The notes under the pieces: generated by a model | What the model was told of the DNA's origin: nothing | Databases searched by the model: none | The model's input: the letters and a program-made list of their open reading frames with translations, nothing else | NCBI GenBank assembly: GCA_024305405.1 | Contig: JAKNDB010000070.1 | Location: 1,404,001 to 1,468,000 of the forward strand | Length of the DNA: 64,000 nt | Direction: 5' to 3' | From: Dirofilaria immitis | Lineage: Eukaryota > Nematoda > Chromadorea > Rhabditida > Onchocercidae | Shown here: piece by piece, positions 36,783 to 48,502 of the stretch | Layout of the letters: every line of letters begins with the position of its first letter | Numbering within the stretch: the first letter of the stretch is position 1 | Program-made: the position numbers and the translations under genes

Positions 36783-39469
36783 ATGAATTATTTTTTTCAG
36801 AAATTTTATAAGGATTTTCCTTCATTAAATTACGGGCGTTATTTTTGTACGAAATTACCAGAACAAATGAATGATGAATTCAACATTATTTCAAAATCAT
36901 ATGGTATACAAAATATAACAACCGATGTACATCGTATTCTACTCATTCATCCACGATTACGACGAGGACGTTTCTTTGATTTAAATCCAACAAAAGCTAA
37001 GCTACAATTAGAAGAAGCAGTTGCATTGGTCAATACTTTGCCTAAATTCAAAGTGATAGAGTAAGTACTTACTTTAATATTTTTTCTTTTTTTTGTTATA
37101 ATAAATTTTGAACAACTCCAAAAAATATTTAGAATATATTTAACAATTCTAAATTGTTAATGCAACAGAAAATATAATTTATTTTTCTATCATTTTAGGA
37201 CAACTGCAATAAGCACCGATTACTCTACTAAGAAAAATCGTCTTTGGGGTAAAGGACGTCTTGAACGGATAATTGCTTTGAACGAGAAAATCTGTGCCAC
37301 AGCATTGATGATTGATGTTGATATTTTATCACCAAAACAACAGGTTCTTTTTTACTTTTTTTAATCTTTATTGTTCCAATTGCTTATCCTTCTAAATTAT
37401 ATGAAAATACAGCTTTATAATGGCATATTCATTTTTGTTTATGGTTAAACTTAGCAGTATGTAGTTCAAAATTTCAAGTCTTTGAATTTGAAATAAAAAT
37501 TGGAATTTAATTTTTAGGAAATTTAAGTGAAATTTAATGAAATGTCATTATTTTTAGGCTGAATTAACATCAATCTTCCGTATTCCTGTATATGATCGTT
37601 ACAATATTGTATTGCTTATTTTTAAAATGTTCGCTAAAACAAAAGAAGCTAAGTTGCAAATTCAGCTTGCCGAAATCCCTTATATAAGGTTAATTTTTAC
37701 ATCGAATTTTACATTTCATTGACTTGTGATTTGGGAATTATAAGATTCTTGATTGGACCTGATTTTGTTCTTAGAAAATTCTAAAATATATTTTATTTTT
37801 CTTCTGCAGGCAGCGGTTATTATCTATGTATGAATTACATGCGAATCCTTCTGTTTTCCATTTGGATACATCCGAGAAATCTAAGTTTGCTTTCTGGATT
37901 TGATTTTATAAATTCAATAAAAATATATGGACTTTTTTGAATTGGAAATAATTTTTGATGATTAGAGTGATTGTTTTTCTGCAAAAAGTTTTTGGATCAT
38001 ACTGATTCGTTAAATAGTGGTTGCGCTAAATAATTACTCTTAATCTTGTTCGAACAAAATTGAATATTAATAAAATCTTATTATTATCTAGGATAAATAA
38101 TTCTCAATAGATGAGTTTTTAGAGCTGAAAGATTAGAAATTTTACGATATCGTGAGCAGCATTTACGAAAATGCTTAAAAGCTGCAGTAGAAGAAAAAGC
38201 TAATTTGCGAATTGGTGAAGCTCAGAAAAATATACGGACAGTAGTTGCTGTAGTTGGATATACGAATGCTGGCAAAAGTTCGCTGATCAAAAGGTTATTT
38301 GTAATTTTTTCATTCCTGATGAAAAATAAAAACATATCATTTATTATAGGTAAATACAAAATTATTTCCGGAATACAGCGTCTTGAAATTTCTGAATATT
38401 TATTTATTTATGCTAATTTTCTAAGCAAATTTTCGTTCTTTCCAGATTAACAGGACGAAATTTATATGTTGAGGATCGTTTATTCGCTACATTAGATACA
38501 TCACTTCATGTTTTTCGATTACCATCTGGTTTATCCATACTTTTTGCTGATACGATTGGTTTCATATCGAATTTGCCCACTCAATTACTGGCATCCTTTC
38601 AGGCTACGCTGGATCATGTTGCAAATGCAGTTAATTGGATTAAAAGAATTCGTTCAAACCTATTCGAAATTGAGATATTTATTTTTCTAGAATATGAATA
38701 GTACATACTGAATAAATAATAATTGATATAAGTTTCTTCATCGCTTAAATTGTTTTAACATGTCGAAAGTAATTTCAGGATTTATTGCTGCATGTAGAGG
38801 ATGTTTCGAATCCAGATTATCTTATGCAGCGGGATGTCGTAATGAAAACATTATCACTATTAAAAATTAGGAGTGAATTGCTAAACTCAGTAATTCGAGT
38901 TAGAAATAAAATTGATAAATTGAGTCAGTTGCCTCCTGATGAACCTAACACATATTCCGTATCTTGTGCTGATGGTCGCGGACTTATCGAGCTGATGGCT
39001 GCTGTCGATAAGGTATTTTTCTAGTGAATATGTTTTATTTTATATTTCTTGTGCTTAAGCAAATTTTAAATACTCATATGGTTTCTAGCTTTCCCCATGT
39101 TTTCGTTTGCTCATACTTTTCTATTTTTCAGATTCCAATTTATTTTAATTTGTTCATTTCTAATTTTACTGTTTCAAAAGTCTTTTGCTGAAAATTTAGT
39201 GTAAAATTTACTTCTTTTCTAAATTCAAATTTATGACCTAAATTTTGCAGAAAGTACTGGAATTGACTGGTGTAACAATTCGTCGATTGAAATTACGTCC
39301 ATATTCAGAAGCATTTTCGTATTTATCTAAATATTCCTTTCTTGTTGGTCAGCCGGTTCCAACAGAAGACAATGATTATTTGTTGTGTAATGTTATTATG
39401 GATGATAATGAATTCAACAAATTCAGGGCCAATTTTCCATTCTCAAAAATTGATATTCATAAATTTTAA
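36783..39469 (+). CDS. GTP-binding protein, GTPBP6/HflX family
   Basis: A translational GTPase. Bacterial HflX splits stalled ribosomes, and animal GTPBP6 acts on mitochondrial ribosomes. Exons: 36783-37060, 37199-37343, 37558-37688, 37810-37884, 38123-38293, 38446-38629, 38779-39012, 39251-39469. All phases match and encode 478 residues with no frame break. HflX N-domain marks: LLIHPRLRRG and LWGKGRLERI. Then PVYDRYNIVLLIF precedes a helical linker (ERLEILRYREQ). G domain: P-loop GYTNAGKSSLIK (about residue 250), LFATLDTS, DTIGFISNLP (about 304) and NKID (about 371), followed by SVSCADGRG. The short basic N-terminus with aromatic residues could be a mitochondrial signal, but that is inference. 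TTTTTAG 15 bp upstream of the start may be an SL acceptor. Confidence 0.95.
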
Positions 39470-40954
39470 AAGTGTTCAAAATTGCCCAGTTTACATTTTA
39501 AAATTAGGGATCTCAACAAAAGCAATTACAGATGTAAAATTTTCTTCAACTTGCTTAAAAAGTTGTAGGAAGCCAAAAGAATGGAAGAAAAGAATTTCAA
39601 TATTTACTTTCTATGATTCCTTGTTTCTTAATGAAAGTATCTGAAACATAGTCGTATTAATTCAAAAATTACATATCATTTCATCAATATTTTCATTTTG
39701 AGATAGGTTATTCTCAATTGCTTTAAAAATATATTGTATAAGACTCTGGTTATTCCCAATTGCTTTAAAAATATATTGTATAAGACTCTGTTTCGGACTT
39801 CTCTTAGATCTTAGAAGGATTTTCCAAGTTTTATTTATTCCCATTCTCATTTAATTGTCTAGATATCTATGAAATCATCCAAATTATCTAAATTTTATTG
39901 AGATTCAGAAATTGTATCTTTTTGGAGGAACTTCCAGAAAATGTATCTGATTGTCAGTTTTTAAGTTCTCTTCCTTTTTTTGTTTATTAAGCCGTCATAA
40001 AGGATTAAACATCATAAAGCGATATGCACAAATAATCGTATATCGAATATTAGGTTTGACAAAAAGCTTTATAAAACGTTTTTCATACTTATTTGTTTTT
40101 AGTACTACCAGTTAGTATTTCTAACTTATAATAAGAAAATTTTATGTCCTAAAAAAGTACTCAAATAACGCCATTTTTCATTATTTTTAAAAATCATCGC
40201 TATTTAGGTGATCACTCTTCTATTTTTGTCATTTGTAAAAAGAATTTAAACTTGAAGCTGAATATTTATCTTAATTAGATTTTTATAATTCGTCGATTTA
40301 TAATTATTACCTGTTATCTTTTATTTATTTGTTTTTCATATTTGAATATACCTTTTTTTTTTCATAAAGGCCTGTTAATTTTACATCTTATGAGGAAAAT
40401 TATTGATGCTGCTGATTGAAATCGTGGGAAAACCAGCGAATGAATAATTCCTTTATTCTTGATTTAATATTGCTGGGCAGATGTTGTATGTGCAAATTTA
40501 CTGCATAATATAAATAATGTAAGCTAAAATTATCCGTCCATTATATTGATACATTCTAAAAGAGCTCCATTTCACTGACAAAGGTATTGCTTATTTTTGT
40601 CGCAGAAATGTATCAGGATTCTTCACCTATGAGAAACAAGAGGATTTTGAGTACCAAAAGTAATAATGAAGATATGCTTCGGTTGGATAACCATATAGGG
40701 CGTTATTTAATCTCCTTTGTATTATGATAAAATTGTCTTATTGATATCGTTGAATTTGTTATTCCTGATTATATGATCGCTACGTCCATTAATATGTTAT
40801 CAAATTTATCGTAATGAAGGTTTAATTATCCATCTTTGAGGTGCTATCATTGAAAGATAGAAAGAACTCTTAATCTTTATCACCGTTAAAGAAGATCGGC
40901 GATAAATAGAATCCTCAAACATTGTCACAATTAAAAAGATCGGCGACAGGTGCT
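39470..40954. other. Intergenic between the GTPase and CZIB genes
   Basis: No gene is seen. It includes a 42-bp tandem duplication at 39706-39789 and T-rich tracts. The right end should hold the CZIB promoter. Confidence 0.6.
39706..39789. repeat. 42-bp tandem duplication
   Basis: Two near-identical copies of GGTTATTCTCAATTGCTTTA followed by AAAATATATTGTATAAGACT, just downstream of the GTPase gene. Confidence 0.9.
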
Positions 40955-43078
40955 ATGGTAATTTTCTCATTTTTTTTTCCATTGAAATATTTTAAAAAAT
41001 TATTTCAAAAGAATTTTTCGTTTATGATTTATTTGCATTATGGCAAAGACATGAACAATTTCCAAAATATCGTGGATGAAGTTTGTTATATTTTTAAAAT
41101 AACTTTATTTCATATATATTTGAATTTTTTGCAGCCCATTATTGCGTTACAATTGAAAGCCAATATGGTAAATGTTACTTCACTGGAACCAATGGGTGAT
41201 TGGACTAAATTTCGATGGCATTTAAAGGTTTCGTTGACGTTTTCTTCCTTTTATATTTAAAAAAAAAAAAAAAGAAACGGATTAATCTTGTAGGCTACAA
41301 TTTGATCTTGCAGAAGTAGAATGTAAAATTTTATGTTGGAATATCACAGATAATATGTCATAAGTAGTCCGTGAAATAAGTCATTATTCAGAATAGTGGG
41401 AAAAATTATCCTATCAACATCTACTTAAGAAATTTTCGATTATACCAAATTCTGTTTGAATTAATGCCGCATCATTTTGCGGCTTTCTCAACTATGGAAT
41501 TATAATCGAAACAGAAGAAAGGATATATTCTTCTGATGATTATGGAAACTTTTTCACCGTATTTCTTGTAACTTCAACTAAATTCGAGCAACTAAGAATA
41601 ACTATACATATTATAGTTAAAATGCACAAATTGTGGTGAAGAACCAGATCATTGGCAATATGTTATTGCAGAAGTAAGTTATTCATAGCTATAAGATTAT
41701 GATTTCAATTATGATGTTAAAAAGAAGGAGTTAGGAAGAATCGAGAAGGAGTCAAGAGACCATTTGCTAGTGTCAATTAACTTAACCTTTTTTGTCATGC
41801 AAATTAAGAAATTTTTTAGGATAAATTCAATATACCTGGAAGCAGAGGAACTGCAAATATGTTGGGAAATGTAAACTATGCAGCAGGCTGAATTCACTTG
41901 GTAAATAACTTTTAAAAATAATTTATCGAAATTTATATAAATTATTTTGAAATTGAACTATAATTATAGCTAATACTTATTTTTGAAATATGAATTTTAA
42001 TTTTTGAAAATATTTCTCATCAAAGTTAAAAATGCATTCATTATATATGCGGATAATATTATGTGCTAAAACTGATTTAAATTTTAAGCTTGTTTTTTCT
42101 ATGATTTATTATATTTTCTTTATTTCCATAGAAATTGTGAAAGATTCATTCCGACCCTATAAGAATAGTGATGATTACGACGAACTGATTAGATTTGATT
42201 GCCGTGGTTTGGAACCAACTGATTTCGACCCACAAGTTCGTTTTTTCCTTTTGGTATAATCTAAAGTTCTTACTGAAAAATTAGTAAATAATTTGAGGCG
42301 TTAGTAGCGAATAGTGAATAAGTGTGATACGAATCATCATTAGAGCAAAGGCGTTGATCCAATAGATCTTTTGAATTGATCTCTCAAAATTTTCGTTTGT
42401 CTATGTGGTATTTACTTACTGATATTTACTTGCAATATTTTTCCAATAGAAAGAAAAAAATAATTTCAGTCAGGTTGGCGAGCCATTGGTACAGAATCAG
42501 GGACTGTTTTTGAAAATATTGATCTCATTGAAAAGGTTTCCACTTATCTTTTAATTCATATAATCAATTTTCCATGACACGTTTTGCTAAATCTTGACCA
42601 AATGATGATTTCTTAATATATTTTGATTACTTACTGATAATTATGTTTACATTATTTTTTGGAAAAATATAGGCTATCTACATTTATGGTATGGGATGAT
42701 TCATCTATCGATTTCTTTAATACGACTTTGTGTGAGTAATCAAAATAAGTTAAAAAAAATCATAATTTGAAAAAAATGATTGGTAATAATAAAAATAGCT
42801 AGATTAAATAGGATAATTTGGTTGTAGATATCATGAATTACCAGATGGATTATTGCACTGAATTATTGGTTAGCAATTAACATTTAAGAAAAGCTCTCGA
42901 ACTAATTGAATTGATTCTCATGATTGTTTTGATTATCGATTTCGTTTAAGCTAATGAAGTAACAGTCGAATTGTTATACTTTTGAATTAAGGAATGGGTC
43001 GATTACGATGAGAAAGCAGCGCAACCAACGGAAATTAGTGAAATTCAACATCGATTTGTGCTTTGCCGTAAACAATAA
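40955..43078 (+). CDS. CZIB, CXXC-motif zinc-binding protein (UPF0587/C1orf123 family)
   Basis: A small conserved eukaryotic zinc-binding protein of poorly known role. Exons: 40955-40957, 41135-41227, 41617-41673, 41820-41900, 42132-42235, 42470-42535, 42992-43078, about 163 residues, close to the human length of about 160. Two CxxC pairs bind zinc: CTNCGE (about residue 35) and C-K-L-C (about residue 69). Other family marks are IALQLKA, DCRGLEP, ESGTVFENI, EWVDYDEKA and HRFVLCR. The first coding exon appears to be only the ATG, split from PIIALQLK by an intron with donor GGTAATT. Exon 4 needs one extra base near 41867-41869 to restore the second CxxC; as read it ends in TGA. AATAAA at 43074 overlaps the stop codon. 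Confidence 0.93.
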
Positions 43079-44579
43079 AAAATGATTTTGGTTTTTACGA
43101 TCATTCCCTTGTAACTATTTCTTTTACCCTTTTACATGCGATAACTGATATATGATATTGATGATAAGCAACTTTAATTTTTATTTGCATCAAATATAAT
43201 CTTCAATGCATTGCTCATTATTAATGTCGAATGAAGTAGTATCTTTTATTCTGTACAAAAGATCTTCAATCTAAAAATATTGCATTTTCAAAACGCCTGA
43301 ATGCATTTTTATCTTTTTTCTTTCATAAAGAATTTGCATGATTTCCAAACAATAAATCAATCCTTTCTTACATTTCCTTTAGTCAGCATTTCAAATATTC
43401 CAGGATTTTATTCCAGTGGTCAGTTATTTTGATGATAACTCATGTTAATTCACAATTTTTATCGCTGTTAAGCTCTTCCATATTCATTTATTAATGAGCT
43501 TGATTTGATTTTTATTATTTAAGCTTCTCCATGTTCATTCATTAATGAGCTTGATTTAATTTTTATTAGTTATTTGATGTTATTAATTATAAAATTTTTT
43601 CTTCGATTAAAAATAACAATTTCGATTGAAAATATGTTAAATGAAGCATTATAATTCATTTGAAAAAATATCCGATTTTTCAGCAAAAATATATTTAATA
43701 TAATATTGGTGACATTGGAAGAAATTTTATTTGAAAAGTTAGTTTATTATGCATTCATCAATTTTCTTTCGATAGCAACTTTTTTAAAAGTTTCTACGAA
43801 ATAGAAGGGGAAAAAAAGAGGAATATGAGTTGTTGATTATTAAAATTTTCATATTTATTGCTACTAAATATCAACTTTTTCAAGCGTTAGCAATTTCATT
43901 ACCGATAGTGTCATAATTTGATTGATTTTTAGCTGAAATATTAAGAATATTTGATAAAATGAGAAAAAAAAATGAGATTTTGTTTACTACTTTTAGCCGA
44001 ATTAATTGAATTCAAAAAAAAAAAAGTAAATAATCTTTTATTGTCCTTTAAGTCCTTTACTTTTACAATTTTTCTTTTTCTATAATTATTTAAATTCCGA
44101 TAATTTTTAATCATTTTAAAGGTTAAAAAAAAAAGTTGAAAATATTTCAATAAGCACAATCTCTTTTCAATATATCATACGTTTTGCAATTGAATAATTG
44201 CATGAATAAATTAAATTAAATCATTTCCGATTAATTCTTTTCTTTTTAATTTACAATTTTTTTTTAATAATTAATTTTAAAATAATTATTTTAAATTAGT
44301 ACTGTTTCTTTTATCTTCTTCTTTTTTTTTTTTGCTTTAATAATTTGATACTTATCAAAATAGGAATATATTAAATATTAAATACATGCCAAACCGTATG
44401 ATTGTATGATAGATGAAGAAATGAAAATAAGCCTAAAAATGATGAATGATTAGCTCTCTTCAATATCATTTGTTTGCTCCAAATTTGAATCTATTTAATA
44501 ATTAATAAGGATAATGTTACGGAAATAAATAGCCAAATGTTCGAGATATTACTCTCCCGGATATCTTCTCATTATCCTT

Positions 44580-44580
44580 A

Positions 44581-44613
<33 letters not shown>

Positions 44614-44620
44614 TTCTTTT
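44580..44620. repeat. (CTT)n microsatellite
   Basis: A run of CTTCTTCTT ending in a T-tract. Confidence 0.9.
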
Positions 44621-44766
44621 TACCATCTGTCTCGATAAACTATGAAAATATTATGAACAATTTTATTACAATTAATTTTAATATTTTTTTTCAAAAAAAA
44701 AAATATTAAGCTAAAAGAAAATTTTATTTGAATAATTTTGTTTTTTACACTCATTGCTGAATTAAA

Positions 44767-45115
44767 TAAAAATAAAATTATAAATAAATAAAGGCTTAAA
44801 TAAGATGTAAAAATTAAATTAAACAATCCTATATATATTATTAGGTTTCTATAATACAATAATATAGTATAATTAGATTTCTATAATACGGTAATACAGT
44901 ACGATTGCGTCATTAATACAGTATGATTGTGTCATAAAAATAAGTTTATAAATAAATAAACGCTTAAATAAGATGTAAAAATTAAATTAAACAATGCTAC
45001 ATCTATTACTAGATTTCTATAATACAATAATACCGTATGGTTGTATCATTTGATACAGTATGATTGTGTCATTAATACGGTATGATTGTATCGTTAATAC
45101 AGTATGATTATTTTA
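44767..45115. repeat. Duplicated segment with ACAGTATGATTGTGTCATTA units
   Basis: An 80-bp segment starting AATAAATAAA-GGCTTAAATA recurs about 178 bp downstream. Both copies are followed by several units of AATACAGTATGATTGTGTCA with small changes. Confidence 0.75.
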
Positions 45116-45624
45116 TTGCAATAATTTGTTTCATTCCCTTCCTTTCCCTTCTCTAATAATATATTATCAAGGAAAGTTAAATAAAAGAATTTTATTTGAA
45201 AAATTACGGTATAATTTATGAATCAAATTTTGAAAATTAATAAGAATGAAATTTAAACAAATAAAGATTTAAAATGAAGAAATTGAAATATTAAATTAAA
45301 TAGTATAATTTGTATATTAAACTTCTACAGTATAACTAATACGGTATGATTGTTTCATTATCAATATTCTATTAAAGAAATCTATCACTTTTTCATTCAT
45401 TCTTATCCTTTTTACTTTTAAATTTATTCACATCATCATATACAATAATACTGGTTGTATATTGTTTGATTCATGAAAAAGTATGAGAGAGGATATTGAG
45501 GATAAGGATTCTGTAATTGCACCTAATTTTAAGTACCATCTAAAATGCAGAAAGCCTAAAATGAACGTGTCAAGGCTGGTTAAATAGAAAATAATATTCT
45601 CTTTATATTATTTGACATCATTCA

Positions 45625-45666
45625 TTCATTCATTCATTCATTCATTCATTTATTCATTTATTCATT
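45625..45666. repeat. (TTCA)n microsatellite
   Basis: A pure TTCA run followed by degenerate ATTTATTCATTT units. Confidence 0.85.
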
Positions 45667-45710
45667 CGTACAATCATACAATCATTTATTCATATTTATT
45701 CTCACATTAT

Positions 45711-45713
45711 TAC

Positions 45714-45749
<36 letters not shown>

Positions 45750-45769
45750 TATTATTATTATTATTATCA
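45711..45769. repeat. (TAT)n microsatellite
   Basis: A long TTA/TAT run interrupted by single C changes. Confidence 0.9.
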
Positions 45770-46535
45770 TTCTATTTCTCGAATAACGGTAGGAAAAAAA
45801 AGTTTGATGAAAAGCAATAAATTAATTTTTGTAACTTTTTTTTTTTTAATATATCTAAAAGATATCATTAAGTAAAATTTAATTAAGTAAAAAAATTCTT
45901 TTAAAATAATAATAACAAATTAATATTAGAATTTAATTACTTAATTACTAAGTAATGTAATGATTATCGTTTGATTAATTAGGCTTCCATCTATTATATA
46001 ATAATTACAAGTTTGACTATCATCTTAATGATATAGCAATGATAATTAGTTAAGAATAAAATAATTTTTTTATTTCACAAAAAATTTTGCAATTATCATA
46101 TTATCATTTATAATCCAAACTGATAATTATGAATTTATGCAAAATAACGATAAAATATATAAATTTAACTGATAATTATAAATTTATACAAAACAGCTTT
46201 TTTACTGATAAAAATTAACAATGATTAATATACAAAATAACGATAAAATATATGATTTTTTTGCTACTCATGAATAAAAATTTCTAATTTAATTATGTTT
46301 TTTTTTAATTTACTTATAATTTAATTATTTCTCATTTAGGAATTAAATTTTCCAATTTAATTTAATTAATTTTGCTTGAAAATATTTATTACAAAATTAA
46401 TTTTAATTTTAAAATTTTTATCATTAATCTGATAAAAAAATAGGATGAAATGAAATAATAATTATTAATGAAAATACGATGCAAAAAAACTAAACAAAAT
46501 GATTTATTCAACGAAAGTAATGCATTTTATATTCG

Positions 46536-46630
46536 CACAATAATATATATTAAATTATCAATCAATTATCAATAATATAACAAGGACAATAATATATATT
46601 AAATTATCAATCAATTATCAATAATATAAC
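46536..46630. repeat. Tandem duplication of about 46 bp
   Basis: AATATATATTAAATTATCAA followed by TCAATTATCAATAATATAAC occurs twice. Confidence 0.85.
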
Positions 46631-48289
46631 AAACTTTTGAAATTTACATAATTTCAAAATGAAATTTGATTTAATCGATACATATATATATATGCCACCA
46701 AAAATATATTTTCCCTTTTTTTTTTATCAATAAAATTTAACAATGAGTAGTAATTTTATGACTGATTAATTATCATATTGAATTCTTTATGATTTATGAA
46801 ATTTCAATAAAATATGCTATCAAAAAATGATAAGAAAAAGAAAGAGAAGAAAAAAAATCAAATTTTGGGAAAACTTTCAAAAATAAAAAAAAATATTTTC
46901 CAAAAAACTTTTAGAAATTTCATAAAACTTTTTTCATTTTTTGATATATGTAAATTTTAACAAAATATAAATAATTTTTTTTTTTTCTAAAAGAAATTTC
47001 TTTTTTTTTTTTTTCATTCTCTTCCATCAATCATTAATTGCGGTAAATTAAGGTTATGGAAAATTGTTATACAAGGTATAATGATTATATAGACTTTGGT
47101 CATCAAGAGGTCAAGTAAATTATGTTGGAAAATGAATATGAGAAGAAGAAGACAGGTGTTATATCTTTACTATATTACTAACTATATACCTATTACTCGT
47201 ACAATTACTATTACCAATAATATTACGACAATTCTTTCCACATTTTTTTCCTTTTTTTTTTCTTAATTGTAGTGATAAAATTGTTGGTTGTAAAAATAAC
47301 AGATAATAATAGCATAGTTTTAAAGATGAACGATATAATTTATTAATAATTAGTGATAGAGAAGTATTTGAATTTATCAAATTAATCAATACTTTTGATA
47401 AATAGATAAGAAAATATACAAATAATTGACTAGGGAATACTCAGCATTCACTAGTGATTTTATTTATTTATTTATTTTTTCTCTCTTAACAACACATATA
47501 CATATTTTTTTTACAATAAAAATTAATTACTTCGATTAAAAATTTATATTATTTCAAAAAAAAGATAAAATAAAATAAAATTTAAAATATAATTATATAA
47601 ATTTTATGAATATTTAAAATTTTAGAGAGAAAAAAAGATTTAAATACTTAAATTTCAACAATAGTTTGGCCTAAAATTAATGCAAATTATTGTTTGAAAA
47701 TGGATTTTATTGTTCTTTTAATGATAATGATTATCGGAGAGATAAAATACATGAATTTATATTCCGATATGAGAATAATTATGTGAAATAATAAAATGTA
47801 TATAAGAAGAATCTTGTTATATGATTTAATTTGTTTTAAATAATAAAATTTATTTGTTACAAAAGGATGAAAATTTGAAATGAAATGAAACAATATGAAA
47901 TGGAAGACTTATTTACTGAATGCAAAGATATCTTCAATGATAACAATAAAATGATATTAAATTATCATATGAATATGTAAATTAATTGAATATAAAAAAA
48001 AATGACGAAATAGAATGAAATAATTGAGGTAGAAAGACCGAAATAAGAAAAAAAAGCATTTGAAATAAAATTGGAAATTAAAAAAAAAATTAAATTAAAT
48101 TTTTGATATGAATAATAACATTTCAGTTAAATTACATTGAATGAATGTAATTCAGGCAAATTTCTTATTGCAATTACCCGAAAATTTTTGCAAAGTTCAA
48201 AGTTCAATGCTATTTCTTAATTATATGCAAATTTTGTGATGTTTTAGTTTTAGCTTTTGAATTTGGCGCAACAGTATGTTGTAATAAAT

Positions 48290-48467
48290 TTAAAAATGAT
48301 TATGATTATGACTAGAATTATCCGGCAAAATAGTTGAGCAATGTATGGTATGTGATTTGTACGCTTTTCTCGTATCATATTTTGCGGAACATTTCGTACA
48401 TACGAAATTGCTTGTAGAAGTAGAAATGGTTGATGTTGATGATGTTGATGATGATGTTGATGATGTC

Positions 48468-48502
<35 letters not shown>

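Larger units (their letters stand above)
43079..48289. other. Convergent intergenic region between CZIB and egl-46
   Basis: About 5.2 kb, AT-rich, containing 3' untranslated regions from both sides and several simple repeats. No protein-like open frame was recognised. Confidence 0.65.

Noticed and set aside
24889..43078. Frameshifted genes as true pseudogenes
   Set aside because: The damage is one-sided single-base loss in runs, and motifs on both sides are conserved. Assembly error fits better.
45612..45875. 87-codon open frame with poly-Tyr
   Set aside because: It is a translation of TTCA and TAT microsatellites.
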